Shown here: piece by piece, positions 1 to 8,160 of the stretch | How positions within the stretch are numbered: position 1 is the stretch's first letter | How the letters are laid out: the number at the start of each line of letters is the position of its first letter | Assembly (NCBI RefSeq): GCF_031377265.1 | Contig: NZ_JANMET010000001.1 | Coordinates: 1 to 42,251 of the forward strand | DNA length: 42,251 bases | Reading direction: 5' to 3' | From: JAUYQR01 sp031377265 | GTDB taxonomy: Bacteria; Pseudomonadota; Alphaproteobacteria; Rhodobacterales; Rhodobacteraceae | Translations under genes and position numbers: made by a program | Notes under the pieces: model-generated | Databases searched by the model: none | What the model was told of the DNA's origin: nothing | What the model saw: the letters and a program-made list of their open reading frames with translations, nothing else

Positions 1-1
1 G

Positions 2-859
2 GCCCCGCCCACCCCCATCGCCTACGCCGACCAAGACCCCCATTCCCGGCGCCTGATGGACGCCTGCGATTGGCGCGCCTTCGACATTTCGGACGATCAG
101 ATCCGCCGCGCCCGCCAAGGCTATTTCGCCAACATCTCCTACGTTGACGACAAGATCGGCGAGATCCTCGCCGTGCTGGAGGCGACGCGTCAGGAGGCCA
201 CCATTCTCTTTCTCTCCGACCACGGCGAGATGCTGGGCGAGCGCGGGTTGTGGTTCAAGATGAACTTCTTCGAAAGCTCCGCCCGCGTCCCGCTGATGAT
301 CGCCGCTCCCGGCCTGCCGCCCGGCCGCATCGACACCCCCGTCTCCACCATCGACCTCGCCCCCACCCTCGCCGCCCTCGCCGGTCTGTCGATGGCCGAG
401 GTGATGCCTTGGACCGAAGGCGTGAACCTGCTGCCCGTTGCCGCAGGTGGCCCGCGCCCCCCGGTGGCCATGGAATACGCCGCCGAAGGCAGCATCACGC
501 CTATGGTCGCCTTGCGCGACGGGGCGTGGAAATACATCCGCTGCTCCGCAGACCCCGATCTGCTTTACGATCTCGTCAATGATCCTCAGGAACGCCGGAA
601 CCTCGCCACCGATCCCCGCGCCGCAGACATTGTCGCGCATTTCCGGCAGCTTGCCGATCAGCGCTGGAACCTGCCCGCCTTCGACGCCGCCGTCCGCGAA
701 AGCCAGGCCCGCCGCTGGGTGGTGTACGAGGCCCTGCGCAAAGGCGGCCATTTCCCTTGGGACCACCAGCCGCTGCGCGCAGCCTCCGAACGCTACATGC
801 GCAACCACATGGACCTGAACGTGCTGGAAGACAGCAAGCGCTTCCCAAGGGGCGAATAG
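2..859 (+). CDS. betC: Choline-sulfatase, C-terminal part (cut by window start)
   Basis: The reading frame is open from base 2, so this is the 3' part of a gene that begins left of the window. Choline-sulfatase hydrolyses choline-O-sulfate to choline and sulfate, feeding glycine betaine synthesis. Visible are the sulfatase segment ISYVDDKIGEIL, the metal-site stretch SDHGEMLGERGLW followed by FKMNFFE and ARVPL, and the tail typical of choline-sulfatases (QRWNLPAF, RRWVVYEALRKG, ERYMRNHMDL). The N-terminal C-x-P-S-R motif with the formylglycine cysteine lies outside the window, so activity cannot be judged. The match to the choline-sulfatase C-terminal domain separates it from general arylsulfatases. 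It converges on the GMC dehydrogenase gene; any further bet genes would lie to the left. Confidence 0.93.
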   Translation, partial: APPTPIAYADQDPHSRRLMDACDWRAFDISDDQIRRARQGYFANISYVDDKIGEILAVLEATRQEATILFLSDHGEMLGERGLWFKMNFFESSARVPLMIAAPGLPPGRIDTPVSTIDLAPTLAALAGLSMAEVMPWTEGVNLLPVAAGGPRPPVAMEYAAEGSITPMVALRDGAWKYIRCSADPDLLYDLVNDPQERRNLATDPRAADIVAHFRQLADQRWNLPAFDAAVRESQARRWVVYEALRKGGHFPWDHQPLRAASERYMRNHMDLNVLEDSKRFPRGE

Positions 860-881
860 CGCCAGCCCTGCCGTTGCAAGA

Positions 882-935
882 CGAGTGTTTGTGCAAAGAG
901 CAAATCAGCCAGTTTGCTCTTTGCACACATACTCG
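882..935. repeat. Long inverted repeat (hairpin) between convergent genes
   Basis: A perfect 15-base arm at 890-904 (TGTGCAAAGAGCAAA) pairs with 913-927 around an 8-base loop (905-912). After one mismatch (889/928) pairing resumes from 882-888 with 929-935, including one G-T pair. The total is about 22 pairs out of 23. It starts 22 bases after the betC stop codon. No T-run follows on either strand, so it is not a classic intrinsic terminator. It could act as a bidirectional transcript end or mRNA 3' stabiliser, or be a dispersed palindromic element. Confidence 0.8.
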
Positions 936-1007
936 ATCGCGCGACGCAGCCCACGCATCACCCCCCGCTTGGCGACCGGGCCAAGCCTGCGATGGCAAGG
1001 CCGCTGT

Positions 1008-1026
1008 CGGGGGCTCGATGCCCCCG
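1008..1026. terminator. GC-rich hairpin downstream of the GMC dehydrogenase gene
   Basis: CGGGGGC and GCCCCCG pair perfectly around the loop TCGAT. The hairpin lies 22 bases beyond the stop codon of the minus-strand GMC gene. A second, weaker stem (GCTTGGC/GCCAAGC, 967-986) follows. There is no T-run, so termination is only an inference from position. The stem resembles the hairpin part of the dispersed element at 6765-6785. Confidence 0.4.
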
Positions 1027-1048
1027 GCGGCGGCTCCCTGTTCCGGGA

Positions 1049-2659
1049 TCAGCGCGCGTCCGCCAGCACCATCTCGGCACCCTTCCAACCCATCAACATC
1101 GCAGGCGCATTGGTGTTGCCCGCAATCAGATTGGGAAACGCACTGGCGTCGATCACCCGCAACCCCGCAACCCCGTGTACCTTCAACCGCGCGTCCACGA
1201 CCGAACCCGCCGCGTCCGGCCCCATCCGGCAGGTACAGCTCGGATGATACACCGTGCCGGACCGGGCGCGAAAATCGGCGATCAGCGCCTCATCCGTCAC
1301 CACCTGCGGCCCCGGGCGCAATTCCTCCTTGATCAACCGCGCAAGCGCTGGCTGCGCTGCAATGTTGCGCACGTATTTCACTGCCGCCAGCATCTCCTCC
1401 ACATCGTGGTTGGTGGAAAACGCATTCGCCGTGATCACCGGGTGCTGCAGCGGATCGGCCGATCGCAGCCGGAGATGTCCCCGGCTGGTCGGCCTGCAAT
1501 TCGACAGCCCAATGCTCATCCCCGACCACGGGTCCGGCGTCAGCACCGGCCGCTCGCCATCGCGCGGGATCAGGGTGGAGAAGGCCTGCATGTACAGCTG
1601 CATGTTCGGCCGCGCGAGGTCAGGCGAGGTGCGGAAGAACCCACCCGCATGGTTGATGCTTTTGGCCAGGGGCCCGCCACCCAGAAGCACATACTGCAAC
1701 CCGGCCCGCAGCTTGCCCCACCACGGGCGCAGCGCGTCGTTGTAAGTCGGCACGTTCATCGACCAGGTGTAGTTCAGCCCCTGATGATCGCTCAGATGAT
1801 CGCCGACATTGGCATTCTCGCGCAGCACCGGAATGCCCAAACCCTGCAACAACGCCCCCGGCCCCACGCCCGACAGCTGCAGCAGTTGCGGCGAATTGAT
1901 CGCCCCGCCTGACAGGATCACCTCTGCCTTTGCGCGCAGAACAACCGTCTTGCCGCCGCGCTGGTACTGCACCCCCACCGCGCGGCCATTCTCGATCACC
2001 ACCCGCGTCACCATGGCATGCGTGATCACCCGCACATTCGACCGTTTCATCGCAGGGCGCAGAAAGGCCCGCGCCGCCGAATTGCGCCGGGCGCCCTTGA
2101 TCGTCATCTGGTAGATGCCGGCCCCCTCTTGCCGGGCACCATTGAAATCCGGCGTCTCAGGCAAGCCCGCCGTGTCACAGGCGGCCAGATAATCCTTCAC
2201 CAACGGATGCAGCCCCGTCCGGTTCGCCGACACGAATAACGGCCCGCCCGCACCGCGCCAGGCATCGCCGCCCGCTTCGGTATCTTCTATCGCCTTGTTG
2301 GCGGAAAGGCAGTCACCCCACCCCCAGCCGGGGTTCGCCCCCCATTCTTCGTAATCCGCCTGATGCCCACGAATATAGACCATCGCGTTGATCGAGGATG
2401 ATCCGCCCAGCACCTTGCCGCGCGGCCAGTGATCGCGGTTTCCCGCCAGGCCGGGATCGGGTTCGGCCTTGTACATCCAGTTCACTGCCGGGTCGTAGAA
2501 CAGCTTGCCGTAGCCCAGCGGCAGATGCACATAGAACCGCCGGTCCGATCCGCCCGCCTCCAGCACCGTCACCCGATGCTTGCCAGATGCCGAAAGCCGC
2601 TCCGCCAGCACGCAACCTGCGCTGCCCGCGCCCACGATGATGTAATCCGTCTCGTCCAT
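1049..2659 (-). CDS. GMC-family FAD-dependent oxidoreductase (choline dehydrogenase-like)
   Basis: A 536-residue flavoprotein that oxidises an alcohol to an aldehyde. The FAD-binding motif GAGSAG is at residues 10-15. The GMC signature GKVLGGSSSINAMVYIRGH follows near residues 82-100. The C-terminal catalytic part has HPSCTCRMG (His472) and GNTNAP (Asn515/517). The length is normal for bacterial choline or alcohol dehydrogenases of this family. It lacks the sequence details I expect of true BetA (for example the stretch around YGKLFYDPAVNWMY differs), so the substrate is open. Its place between betC and the carnitine genes suggests an alcohol linked to quaternary amines. The start ATG at 2659 is immediately followed by the FAD motif region, so little N-terminal leeway exists. 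Confidence 0.88.
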   Translation of the reverse strand: MDETDYIIVGAGSAGCVLAERLSASGKHRVTVLEAGGSDRRFYVHLPLGYGKLFYDPAVNWMYKAEPDPGLAGNRDHWPRGKVLGGSSSINAMVYIRGHQADYEEWGANPGWGWGDCLSANKAIEDTEAGGDAWRGAGGPLFVSANRTGLHPLVKDYLAACDTAGLPETPDFNGARQEGAGIYQMTIKGARRNSAARAFLRPAMKRSNVRVITHAMVTRVVIENGRAVGVQYQRGGKTVVLRAKAEVILSGGAINSPQLLQLSGVGPGALLQGLGIPVLRENANVGDHLSDHQGLNYTWSMNVPTYNDALRPWWGKLRAGLQYVLLGGGPLAKSINHAGGFFRTSPDLARPNMQLYMQAFSTLIPRDGERPVLTPDPWSGMSIGLSNCRPTSRGHLRLRSADPLQHPVITANAFSTNHDVEEMLAAVKYVRNIAAQPALARLIKEELRPGPQVVTDEALIADFRARSGTVYHPSCTCRMGPDAAGSVVDARLKVHGVAGLRVIDASAFPNLIAGNTNAPAMLMGWKGAEMVLADAR

Positions 2660-2761
2660 GTTGTCCCCGGCCGCGCGCCCCCGCGCCGGGCCACCCTAGC
2701 CGCCTCAATAATTCCCGACGTGACGCTCTGCGACATCAGATGTCGCGCCCGGACGCTGCGT

Positions 2762-3241
2762 TCAGGCGGCGTCTGTATCCCATTCAAAAACCGGGACATA
2801 GTTCACTGGAAAATTCACTGATCTGGCGACGAAACAGACCTCGTGAATGCGGTGATGGATCGCCTCTGCCACCGCCAGATCGGCCCCCGGCCGCATCCGC
2901 ACCACGGGCCGCAGCGTGGCGCTGACAAACCGCCCCGCGCCGCCACGCCCCACCTCGCCCACGCCGACCGGATCGTCCGAATAGCCTGTCACCACCATCC
3001 CCGCATCGCTGGCATAGTGCAGATACCAAAGCATATGACACGCTGACAACGCCGTCAGCAGAAGGTCCTCCGGGTTCATCTTGCCCGGATCACCGCCCAA
3101 CAGCGGATCGTTGGAGCAGTGCACAACCGCCTTCCCCGGCACCGCGATATCCCAGGTCCGGTCATAAGCCTTGTAATGCGCCGTCCCCTCGCCGCGGTTG
3201 CCGGTCCAGAGAATGCGGGTGGTGTAGTCATGGGTGGGCAT
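2762..3241 (-). CDS. OsmC family protein (thiol-dependent peroxide reductase type)
   Basis: The 159-residue protein matches the OsmC/Ohr fold. The first redox cysteine lies in LLLTALSACHMLWYL (Cys68) and the second in EVCFVARSVNFPV (Cys136), with a conserved acidic residue in NPEDLL (Glu58). Family members reduce organic hydroperoxides in the cytoplasm. The WYLHYA stretch and overall length fit the YhfA/OsmC-like branch rather than Ohr, but the substrate is not known. The ATG at 3241 follows AAGGA at a 9-base distance. It is read away from the reductase gene at 3419, with a 177-base divergent promoter region between them. Confidence 0.85.
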   Translation of the reverse strand: MPTHDYTTRILWTGNRGEGTAHYKAYDRTWDIAVPGKAVVHCSNDPLLGGDPGKMNPEDLLLTALSACHMLWYLHYASDAGMVVTGYSDDPVGVGEVGRGGAGRFVSATLRPVVRMRPGADLAVAEAIHHRIHEVCFVARSVNFPVNYVPVFEWDTDAA

Positions 3242-3327
3242 GGGGTCGGGTCCTTGTCACTGCGCCCGCACAAACTACCCACAATTGACACGGCAAGCCA
3301 AGACTGGAACAAACAGGAAACACCCCC

Positions 3328-3340
3328 TTGGCAATGCCAA
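3328..3340. promoter_or_regulatory. Perfect 13-base palindrome in divergent promoter region
   Basis: TTGGCA and TGCCAA flank a single central A. It lies in the 177-base region between the divergently read OsmC gene and the RibD-like reductase gene. A partly related TTGGTGGCA follows at 3344-3352. A regulator binding site is plausible from position and symmetry; no regulator is identified. Confidence 0.35.
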
Positions 3341-3418
3341 AGCTTGGTGGCATGACATGGTCCCAGTCACTATTGATCCGCACCATACAAACCGCCGCTA
3401 AGAAAAGGATCGCACCAG

Positions 3419-3955
3419 ATGCCTACAGGACATGTCTTTATCGCAACCAGCCTCGACGGTTTCATTTCGCGCCCGGATGGTAGCCTTGACTGGCTGATCT
3501 CGCCCGATCACGCGGGCGAAGATCACGGTTACGACGCCTTCATGCGGGATATCGATGCCATCGTCATGGGGCGCGGCACATATGAGGCTGTCTTGGCCTT
3601 CGACAGCTGGCCCTATAGCAAGCCGGTCCTCGTCCTGTCCAAACGGCTTGCAGGCACTGCGGTACCACCAGCTTTGCATGGCAAGGTCAACTTCGCAGAC
3701 ATGACACCACAAGCAGCGATGGAGCATCTGCGGCAGCAGGGGGCGTCACGCGTTTACGTCGATGGCGGGCCGATCGTGCAGGCTTTCCTGCGTGATGGGC
3801 TTATTGCGGATATGGTGGTGTCCCGCATTCCGGTTCTCATCGGCGAGGGGCGGTGCCTTTTCGGTCCGACCGGGCGCGACATTGCCTTTTCGCATGCAAA
3901 GACAACAGCCTTTCCGTCCGGGCTGGTGCAGTCCTTCTACAGGCTGAAAGGCTGA
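3419..3955 (+). CDS. Dihydrofolate reductase family protein (RibD C-terminal domain)
   Basis: A 178-residue single-domain protein of the RibD_C/DHFR-like fold. Signature stretches are FIATSLDGFISRPDGSLDWL at the N-terminus, DAIVMGRGTYEAVLAF near residues 46-61 and the nucleotide-binding VYVDGGPIVQAFL near 117-129, followed by IPVLIGEGRCLFG. Family members are NADPH-dependent reductases of uncertain substrate, related to riboflavin biosynthesis reductase and often found alone. It is not FolA, because the folate-site motifs of true DHFR are absent. AAGGA lies 9 bases before the ATG. It stands alone and converges on caiD with a 6-base gap. Confidence 0.87.
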   Translation: MPTGHVFIATSLDGFISRPDGSLDWLISPDHAGEDHGYDAFMRDIDAIVMGRGTYEAVLAFDSWPYSKPVLVLSKRLAGTAVPPALHGKVNFADMTPQAAMEHLRQQGASRVYVDGGPIVQAFLRDGLIADMVVSRIPVLIGEGRCLFGPTGRDIAFSHAKTTAFPSGLVQSFYRLKG

Positions 3956-3961
3956 CGTTCG

Positions 3962-4756
3962 TCACCGCCCCTTCCACACCGGATCGCGCTTCTCGGCAAA
4001 CGCCTTCGCGCCTTCCAACTGGTCCTCGCTGGAATACAGCCGATCCACCGTCGGCAGCTGCCGCTTCGTCACTCGGTTCAGCGCATCCTGGAACCGCATT
4101 GCTTCCGCCTCGCGCACCACTTCCTTGATCGCCGCATAGACCAGTGGCGGCCCGCTTTCCAACAGCCGCGCCAGCGCCCAGACCTTCGGCAGCAACTCCT
4201 CTGACGTGGTGATCTCCTTCACGATCCCCCAACGCAGCGCCTCGTCTGCGTCAAACCAGCGCCCGGTCAACAGCAAATCCATCGCCACATGATACGGAAT
4301 GCGCTTTGGCAGCTTGATCGACGCCGCATCGGCCACCGTGCCCGACCGGATTTCCGGCAGGGCAAAAGTCGCGTTCGCGGAACACAAGATCAGGTCACAC
4401 GCCAGCGCCAGTTCCAGCCCGCCCCCGCAGCAAATCCCGTTCACCGCCGCGATCACCGGCTTGTTCAGGTTAGGCAACTCCTGCAACCCGCCAAAGCCCC
4501 CAACCCCGTAGTCCCCATCAACTGCATCGCCATCAGCCGCCGCCTTCAGGTCCCAGCCGGGGCAGAAGAACTTGCTCCGTGCCGCCCGCAGGATGCAGAC
4601 CCGTAACGAGTCATCATCCCGGAACGCCCTGAACGCCAAGCCCATGATCCGGCTGGTCACGAGGTCAATCGCGTTCGCCTTGGGCCGGTCCAGCGTGACC
4701 TCCAAAATCGCCCCTTCGCGCCGCGTCTTGATCGGCCCTTCGGTCAGCATCTCCAT
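3962..4756 (-). CDS. caiD: Carnitinyl-CoA dehydratase / crotonobetainyl-CoA hydratase (enoyl-CoA hydratase family)
   Basis: The 264-residue crotonase-fold protein interconverts crotonobetainyl-CoA and L-carnitinyl-CoA. It closely follows the pattern I recall for E. coli CaiD: LDRPKANAID, FFCPGWDLKAA, NKPVIAAVNG, GGGLELALACD, TGRWFDADEALRWGIV and the ending AFAEKRDPVWKGR. The catalytic-site glutamate is expected at Glu115 in GGLEL. The start ATG at 4756 is preceded by GGAGGG at a good distance and lies 1 base after the stop codon of the acyl-CoA synthetase gene, so the two are co-translated. It is the last gene of the carnitine series. The identity to CaiD over the whole length makes a generic fatty-acid hydratase less likely. 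Confidence 0.9.
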   Translation of the reverse strand: MEMLTEGPIKTRREGAILEVTLDRPKANAIDLVTSRIMGLAFRAFRDDDSLRVCILRAARSKFFCPGWDLKAAADGDAVDGDYGVGGFGGLQELPNLNKPVIAAVNGICCGGGLELALACDLILCSANATFALPEIRSGTVADAASIKLPKRIPYHVAMDLLLTGRWFDADEALRWGIVKEITTSEELLPKVWALARLLESGPPLVYAAIKEVVREAEAMRFQDALNRVTKRQLPTVDRLYSSEDQLEGAKAFAEKRDPVWKGR

Positions 4757-4757
4757 C

Positions 4758-6734
4758 TCACGCCCTCCTGATCAACGCATCGACCGCAATGGCACCCTCG
4801 GCGCGCACCATGATCGGGTTCAGTTCAATCTCTTCCAGCGTCGGATCGGCGGCCATCAACGCGCCCAGCCGCACCGCCATCGCCGCCACCGCCGCCGCAT
4901 CCGCACGCGGCCGCCCCCGATACCCGTCGAGCAACGGCCAAAGCCTCAGCAGCCGCATGCCCTCGACAACCTCCGCCCCAGTCACCGGCCAGATCAGCGT
5001 CACCGTATCGGCCAGCACTTCCGCCGTCACTCCGCCCATGCCCACGGTCAGGCTGATCCCGTAAACCGGGTCGCGGCGCAGGCCAATCAGCACCTCCGCC
5101 ACCGCACCCGTGACCATCTCCTCCACCAGATACCCCTCGGCCCCCGGCATCTCCACCTGATCCGCCAGCGTCGTCAGCCCCAACCGCACCGCCCCGGCTT
5201 CGGTCTTGTGCGCAAAGCCCAGGCCCTTCAGCGCGTAAGGTGGCATCAGCCCCGCCGCATCGAGCCCAGCAATCGTCGCTCCCGAAACCCCCTTCGGTAC
5301 CGCAATCCCCGCCGCCGCCAGAAAATCCTTTGCCGCCGCCTCGCTGAGCAACTCTCCTGCCCCAGGCACAGGCGCCACCGGCCGCCACCCCGCAGCACCG
5401 GGCAGGGTCTGCGCCGCCTTGATCGCGGCCAACGACGTCTCCAGCCCCATCAGCGTGACCACGCCCTGATCCATCAGCCGGACTGCATAAGCCTCATCAA
5501 AATTCTCCGGCAAGGATGCCACCGGAAACGCCGGTACCCCTGTCACCCCCTGCGCGGCCACGATTGCATCCAGCGCCGGCTGATAACCCGAAGGGTCACA
5601 GCGGTCGCCGCGCGGCGGGTCGATGATGAACATGCCCGCGTCATAGCCCGACAGCATCGTGGAAAACACATCCGACGTCCGCGGCCCGTCCCCCCAAATG
5701 AAGGTGTGATAATCCAACGGGTTGGCAATCGTGACAATCGGACCAAGGATCTCTCCCAGCCGTGCCCGCGTCGCATCCGATGGCGGCGGAAACTCGATCC
5801 CGTAAGGCGCCGCCAGATCGGCCACCAGCCCTGCCTCACCGCCCGAACATGACAGCGAGCAAAGCCGCGCACCAAGGCTGCCATGCACGTGGAAAATCTT
5901 CAGCGTCTCGATCAGCTCCGCAGGCGTCGACACCTCCGCCACCCCGATCTGGCGCAAGAACGCCGAAGATGCCGCCCCACCCCCGGCGAGCGAGGCCGTA
6001 TGCGACGCTGCCGCCGTCCGCGACAACTCGGTCTTGCCCGACTTGATACAAACAATCCCCTTGGCAGCCGCCCGCGCCGCCTCTGCCAAGGCGGCAAACC
6101 CTGCGGCATCATCGATCCCCTCGACATACATACCGATGGCCGTCACCCGTGGATCATCCAGCAGCGCCCCGGCCAGTTCCGCCAAGCCCACGACCGCCGC
6201 ATTGCCCAGGCAGGCGACATAGGCCACCGGCAAGGCGCGCCGCTGCATCGTCATATTGATCACGATATTGGAAGACTGGCTAAGCAGCGCCACCCCCCGC
6301 TCCACCCTGCCACCGCCATGCTGATCAGGCCAAAGCAGCGCCCCGTCGAGGTAGTTGATTACCCCGTAGCAGTTCGGCCCGAGGATCGGCATGTCGCCCG
6401 CCGCCGCAACCAGCCGCGCCTGCAACTCCGGCTCCCCCGCCTCGGTCCAACCGCTGGCAAAGCAGATCGCCCCGCCCGCGCCCATCGCCGCCAGATCGGC
6501 CACAACGTCAACGGTTGCAAGCCGGTTCACCCCGATGAACGTCGCATCCGGCGCTTTCGGGAGATCGGCAAGCGATGCGAAGGCGCGAAGACCGCCGATC
6601 TCCGCCTTGGTCGGATGAACCGGCCAGACATCGCCCTCGAAGCTCATCTTGGCGCATTGTTCGATGACATTGAGCGCCCAACCCGCACCGAGGACAGCAA
6701 TGGATTTTGGTCGGAGGAGGCGGTTCAGGCGCAT
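4758..6734 (-). CDS. NDP-forming acyl-CoA synthetase, likely for a betaine carboxylate
   Basis: A 658-residue protein of the acetate-CoA ligase (ADP-forming)/succinyl-CoA synthetase-like family. The order is: CoA-binding Rossmann domain (KSIAVLGAG, residues 10-18), succinyl-CoA-ligase-like domains with the phospho-histidine loop around ASHTASLAG (His245), and a C-terminal ATP-grasp domain (ALKGLGFAHKTEAGAVRLGL; ELNPIMVRAEG). Both subunit types are fused in one chain. It would use ATP to make a CoA thioester of carnitine, crotonobetaine or gamma-butyrobetaine. That substrate is inferred only from the neighbours caiD and the acyl-CoA dehydrogenase. It would replace CaiC (AMP-forming) or a CaiB-type CoA transferase, neither of which is in the window. 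The upstream ribosome site is weak (AAGG about 10 bases away). Confidence 0.82.
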   Translation of the reverse strand: MRLNRLLRPKSIAVLGAGWALNVIEQCAKMSFEGDVWPVHPTKAEIGGLRAFASLADLPKAPDATFIGVNRLATVDVVADLAAMGAGGAICFASGWTEAGEPELQARLVAAAGDMPILGPNCYGVINYLDGALLWPDQHGGGRVERGVALLSQSSNIVINMTMQRRALPVAYVACLGNAAVVGLAELAGALLDDPRVTAIGMYVEGIDDAAGFAALAEAARAAAKGIVCIKSGKTELSRTAAASHTASLAGGGAASSAFLRQIGVAEVSTPAELIETLKIFHVHGSLGARLCSLSCSGGEAGLVADLAAPYGIEFPPPSDATRARLGEILGPIVTIANPLDYHTFIWGDGPRTSDVFSTMLSGYDAGMFIIDPPRGDRCDPSGYQPALDAIVAAQGVTGVPAFPVASLPENFDEAYAVRLMDQGVVTLMGLETSLAAIKAAQTLPGAAGWRPVAPVPGAGELLSEAAAKDFLAAAGIAVPKGVSGATIAGLDAAGLMPPYALKGLGFAHKTEAGAVRLGLTTLADQVEMPGAEGYLVEEMVTGAVAEVLIGLRRDPVYGISLTVGMGGVTAEVLADTVTLIWPVTGAEVVEGMRLLRLWPLLDGYRGRPRADAAAVAAMAVRLGALMAADPTLEEIELNPIMVRAEGAIAVDALIRRA

Positions 6735-6764
6735 GATTTGCCGCCTTCGGCCATGCTGACAGCG

Positions 6765-6976
6765 CCGGGGGCTTTCTGCCCCCGGACCCCCGAGGATATT
6801 TTTGGACAGATGAAATGGATGGTCGGGCGCCCTGCCCCGGTGGTCCGAGGCAGGGTTTCACCCGTCGCGGTCATCGGCGTCCCCGCCTGTACCGCATAGC
6901 CAGGGTCATGGATTAAGCTTAACATTTCGTTTCATCTGTCCCTAAATATCCCGGGGGTGCGGGGGCCGGCCCCCGC
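6765..6976. repeat. Inverted pair of dispersed hairpin elements
   Basis: Two copies of one element face each other inside the carnitine cluster. The left copy has the hairpin CCGGGGGC-TTTCT-GCCCCCGG (6765-6785), then ACCCCCGA, then a 22-base core (6794-6815, GGATATTT...ACAGATGAAA). The right copy is inverted: its core is at 6930-6951 and its hairpin is the perfect palindrome GCGGGGGCCGGCCCCCGC (6959-6976). A third copy of the core is at 15251-15272. Between the two cores lie 114 bases with no gene and the palindrome TTAAGCTTAA (6913-6922). The right copy begins 10 bases after the stop of the acyl-CoA dehydrogenase gene and could act as its transcript end. I recall similar blocks between genes in many Rhodobacteraceae; their function is not known to me. 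Confidence 0.75.
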
Positions 6977-6986
6977 TTCTGCAGGT

Positions 6987-8150
6987 TCACCCACCAACCG
7001 CGCGCAGCAATTCGCGGCTGATGATGTGGCGCTGGATCTCGGAGGTGCCTTCCCAGATCCGCTCCACCCGCGCGTCGCGCCAGATGCGTTCCAGCGGCAG
7101 CTCGTCCATCAGCCCCATGCCGCCATGGATCTGGATCGCCTCATCCGCCACCATCGCCAGCACTTCGGTCGCCTTCAGCTTGGCCATCGCCATATCCGCC
7201 TCGGTCACCGTGCCGGAATCATATTTCCACGCCGCCTCGCGGGTCAGCAGTTCCGCTGCTTTCAATTCCATTGCCATGTCGGCCAGCTTGAACGACACCC
7301 CCTGAAACTTGCCGATGCTCTGCCCGAACTGCTTGCGCTCCGCCGCATAGCTGACCGCATGCCCCAGCGCCCGCTCCGCCCGTCCCAAACAGGTGCTTGC
7401 CACCTGCAACCGGGTCGCCCCCAGCCAGCTGTTCGCCACCTCGAAGCCCTTGTGCACCTCGCCCAGCACATTGGCGGCAGGAACCCGGCAATCGTCGAAC
7501 TCCAGCACCGCATTGGTGTAGCCCCGGTGGCTGACGTTGCGATACCCGTCGCGGACCGTGAAGCCGGGCGTGCCCTTATCGACGAAGAAAGCTGTGATCA
7601 GCTTCTTGGGGCCGCGCGGGGTCTGTTCCTCGCCTGAAGCCATGAAGCAGATCGCAAAGCCAGCCAGATCGGCGTGGCTGATGAAATGCTTGGTCCCGTT
7701 CAGCAACCAATCATCGCCGTCCTGTCGCGCCGTGGCCTTCATCCCGCGCAGGTCAGACCCGGCGCCGGGTTCCGTCATCGCCAGACAATCCCAGGTTTCG
7801 CCCCGTATGCACGGCATGAGATAGCGTTCGCGCTGCTCGGCATTCCCGGCCAACAAGATGTTCGACGGCCGCGCCACGCAGGTCCAGTGCAGCGCGTAAT
7901 TCGCCCGCCCCAGCTCCTTTTCATACAAAAGCCACGACAGCGTATCGAGGCCCGCGCCCCCCAACTCCATCGGCATGTTGGCCGCATAAAGGCCCGCAGC
8001 CACCGCCTTCGCTTGAATCTCCCGGATCAGTTCCAGCGGCAGCACTCCGGTCCGCTCCACCATCGCCTCATGCGGATACAGCTCCGCCTCCACAAAGGCG
8101 CGGGTGGTGTCAACGATCATCTGCTGTTCTTCAGACAGGCCGAAATCCAT
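6987..8150 (-). CDS. Acyl-CoA dehydrogenase (gamma-butyrobetainyl-CoA / crotonobetainyl-CoA type)
   Basis: A 387-residue FAD enzyme of the acyl-CoA dehydrogenase family. Seen are AMTEPGAGSDLRG (substrate and FAD binding), QIHGGMGLMDELPLERIWRDARV and the C-terminal IWEGTSEIQ, where the glutamate (Glu367 in this numbering) sits at the usual catalytic-base position. The ATG at 8150 is preferred over an in-frame ATG at 8171: AAGGGA ends 6 bases before it and the protein then starts MDFGLSEEQQ, like its family. The gene begins 10 bases after the stop of the short-chain dehydrogenase gene. In this setting it probably interconverts gamma-butyrobetainyl-CoA and crotonobetainyl-CoA, as CaiA does, but a general short-chain role cannot be excluded from sequence alone. 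Confidence 0.87.
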   Translation of the reverse strand: MDFGLSEEQQMIVDTTRAFVEAELYPHEAMVERTGVLPLELIREIQAKAVAAGLYAANMPMELGGAGLDTLSWLLYEKELGRANYALHWTCVARPSNILLAGNAEQRERYLMPCIRGETWDCLAMTEPGAGSDLRGMKATARQDGDDWLLNGTKHFISHADLAGFAICFMASGEEQTPRGPKKLITAFFVDKGTPGFTVRDGYRNVSHRGYTNAVLEFDDCRVPAANVLGEVHKGFEVANSWLGATRLQVASTCLGRAERALGHAVSYAAERKQFGQSIGKFQGVSFKLADMAMELKAAELLTREAAWKYDSGTVTEADMAMAKLKATEVLAMVADEAIQIHGGMGLMDELPLERIWRDARVERIWEGTSEIQRHIISRELLRAVGG

Positions 8151-8160
8151 GATGTTTCCC

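Noticed and set aside
3419..3955. Dihydrofolate reductase FolA
   Set aside because: The protein matches the RibD C-terminal family and not true FolA; no thymidylate synthase gene is nearby.
4572..5852. Long open frame on the plus strand opposite the acyl-CoA synthetase and caiD genes
   Set aside because: It is arginine-, histidine- and proline-rich in the way antisense frames of GC-rich genes are, has no ribosome site, and lies fully over two well-supported genes.
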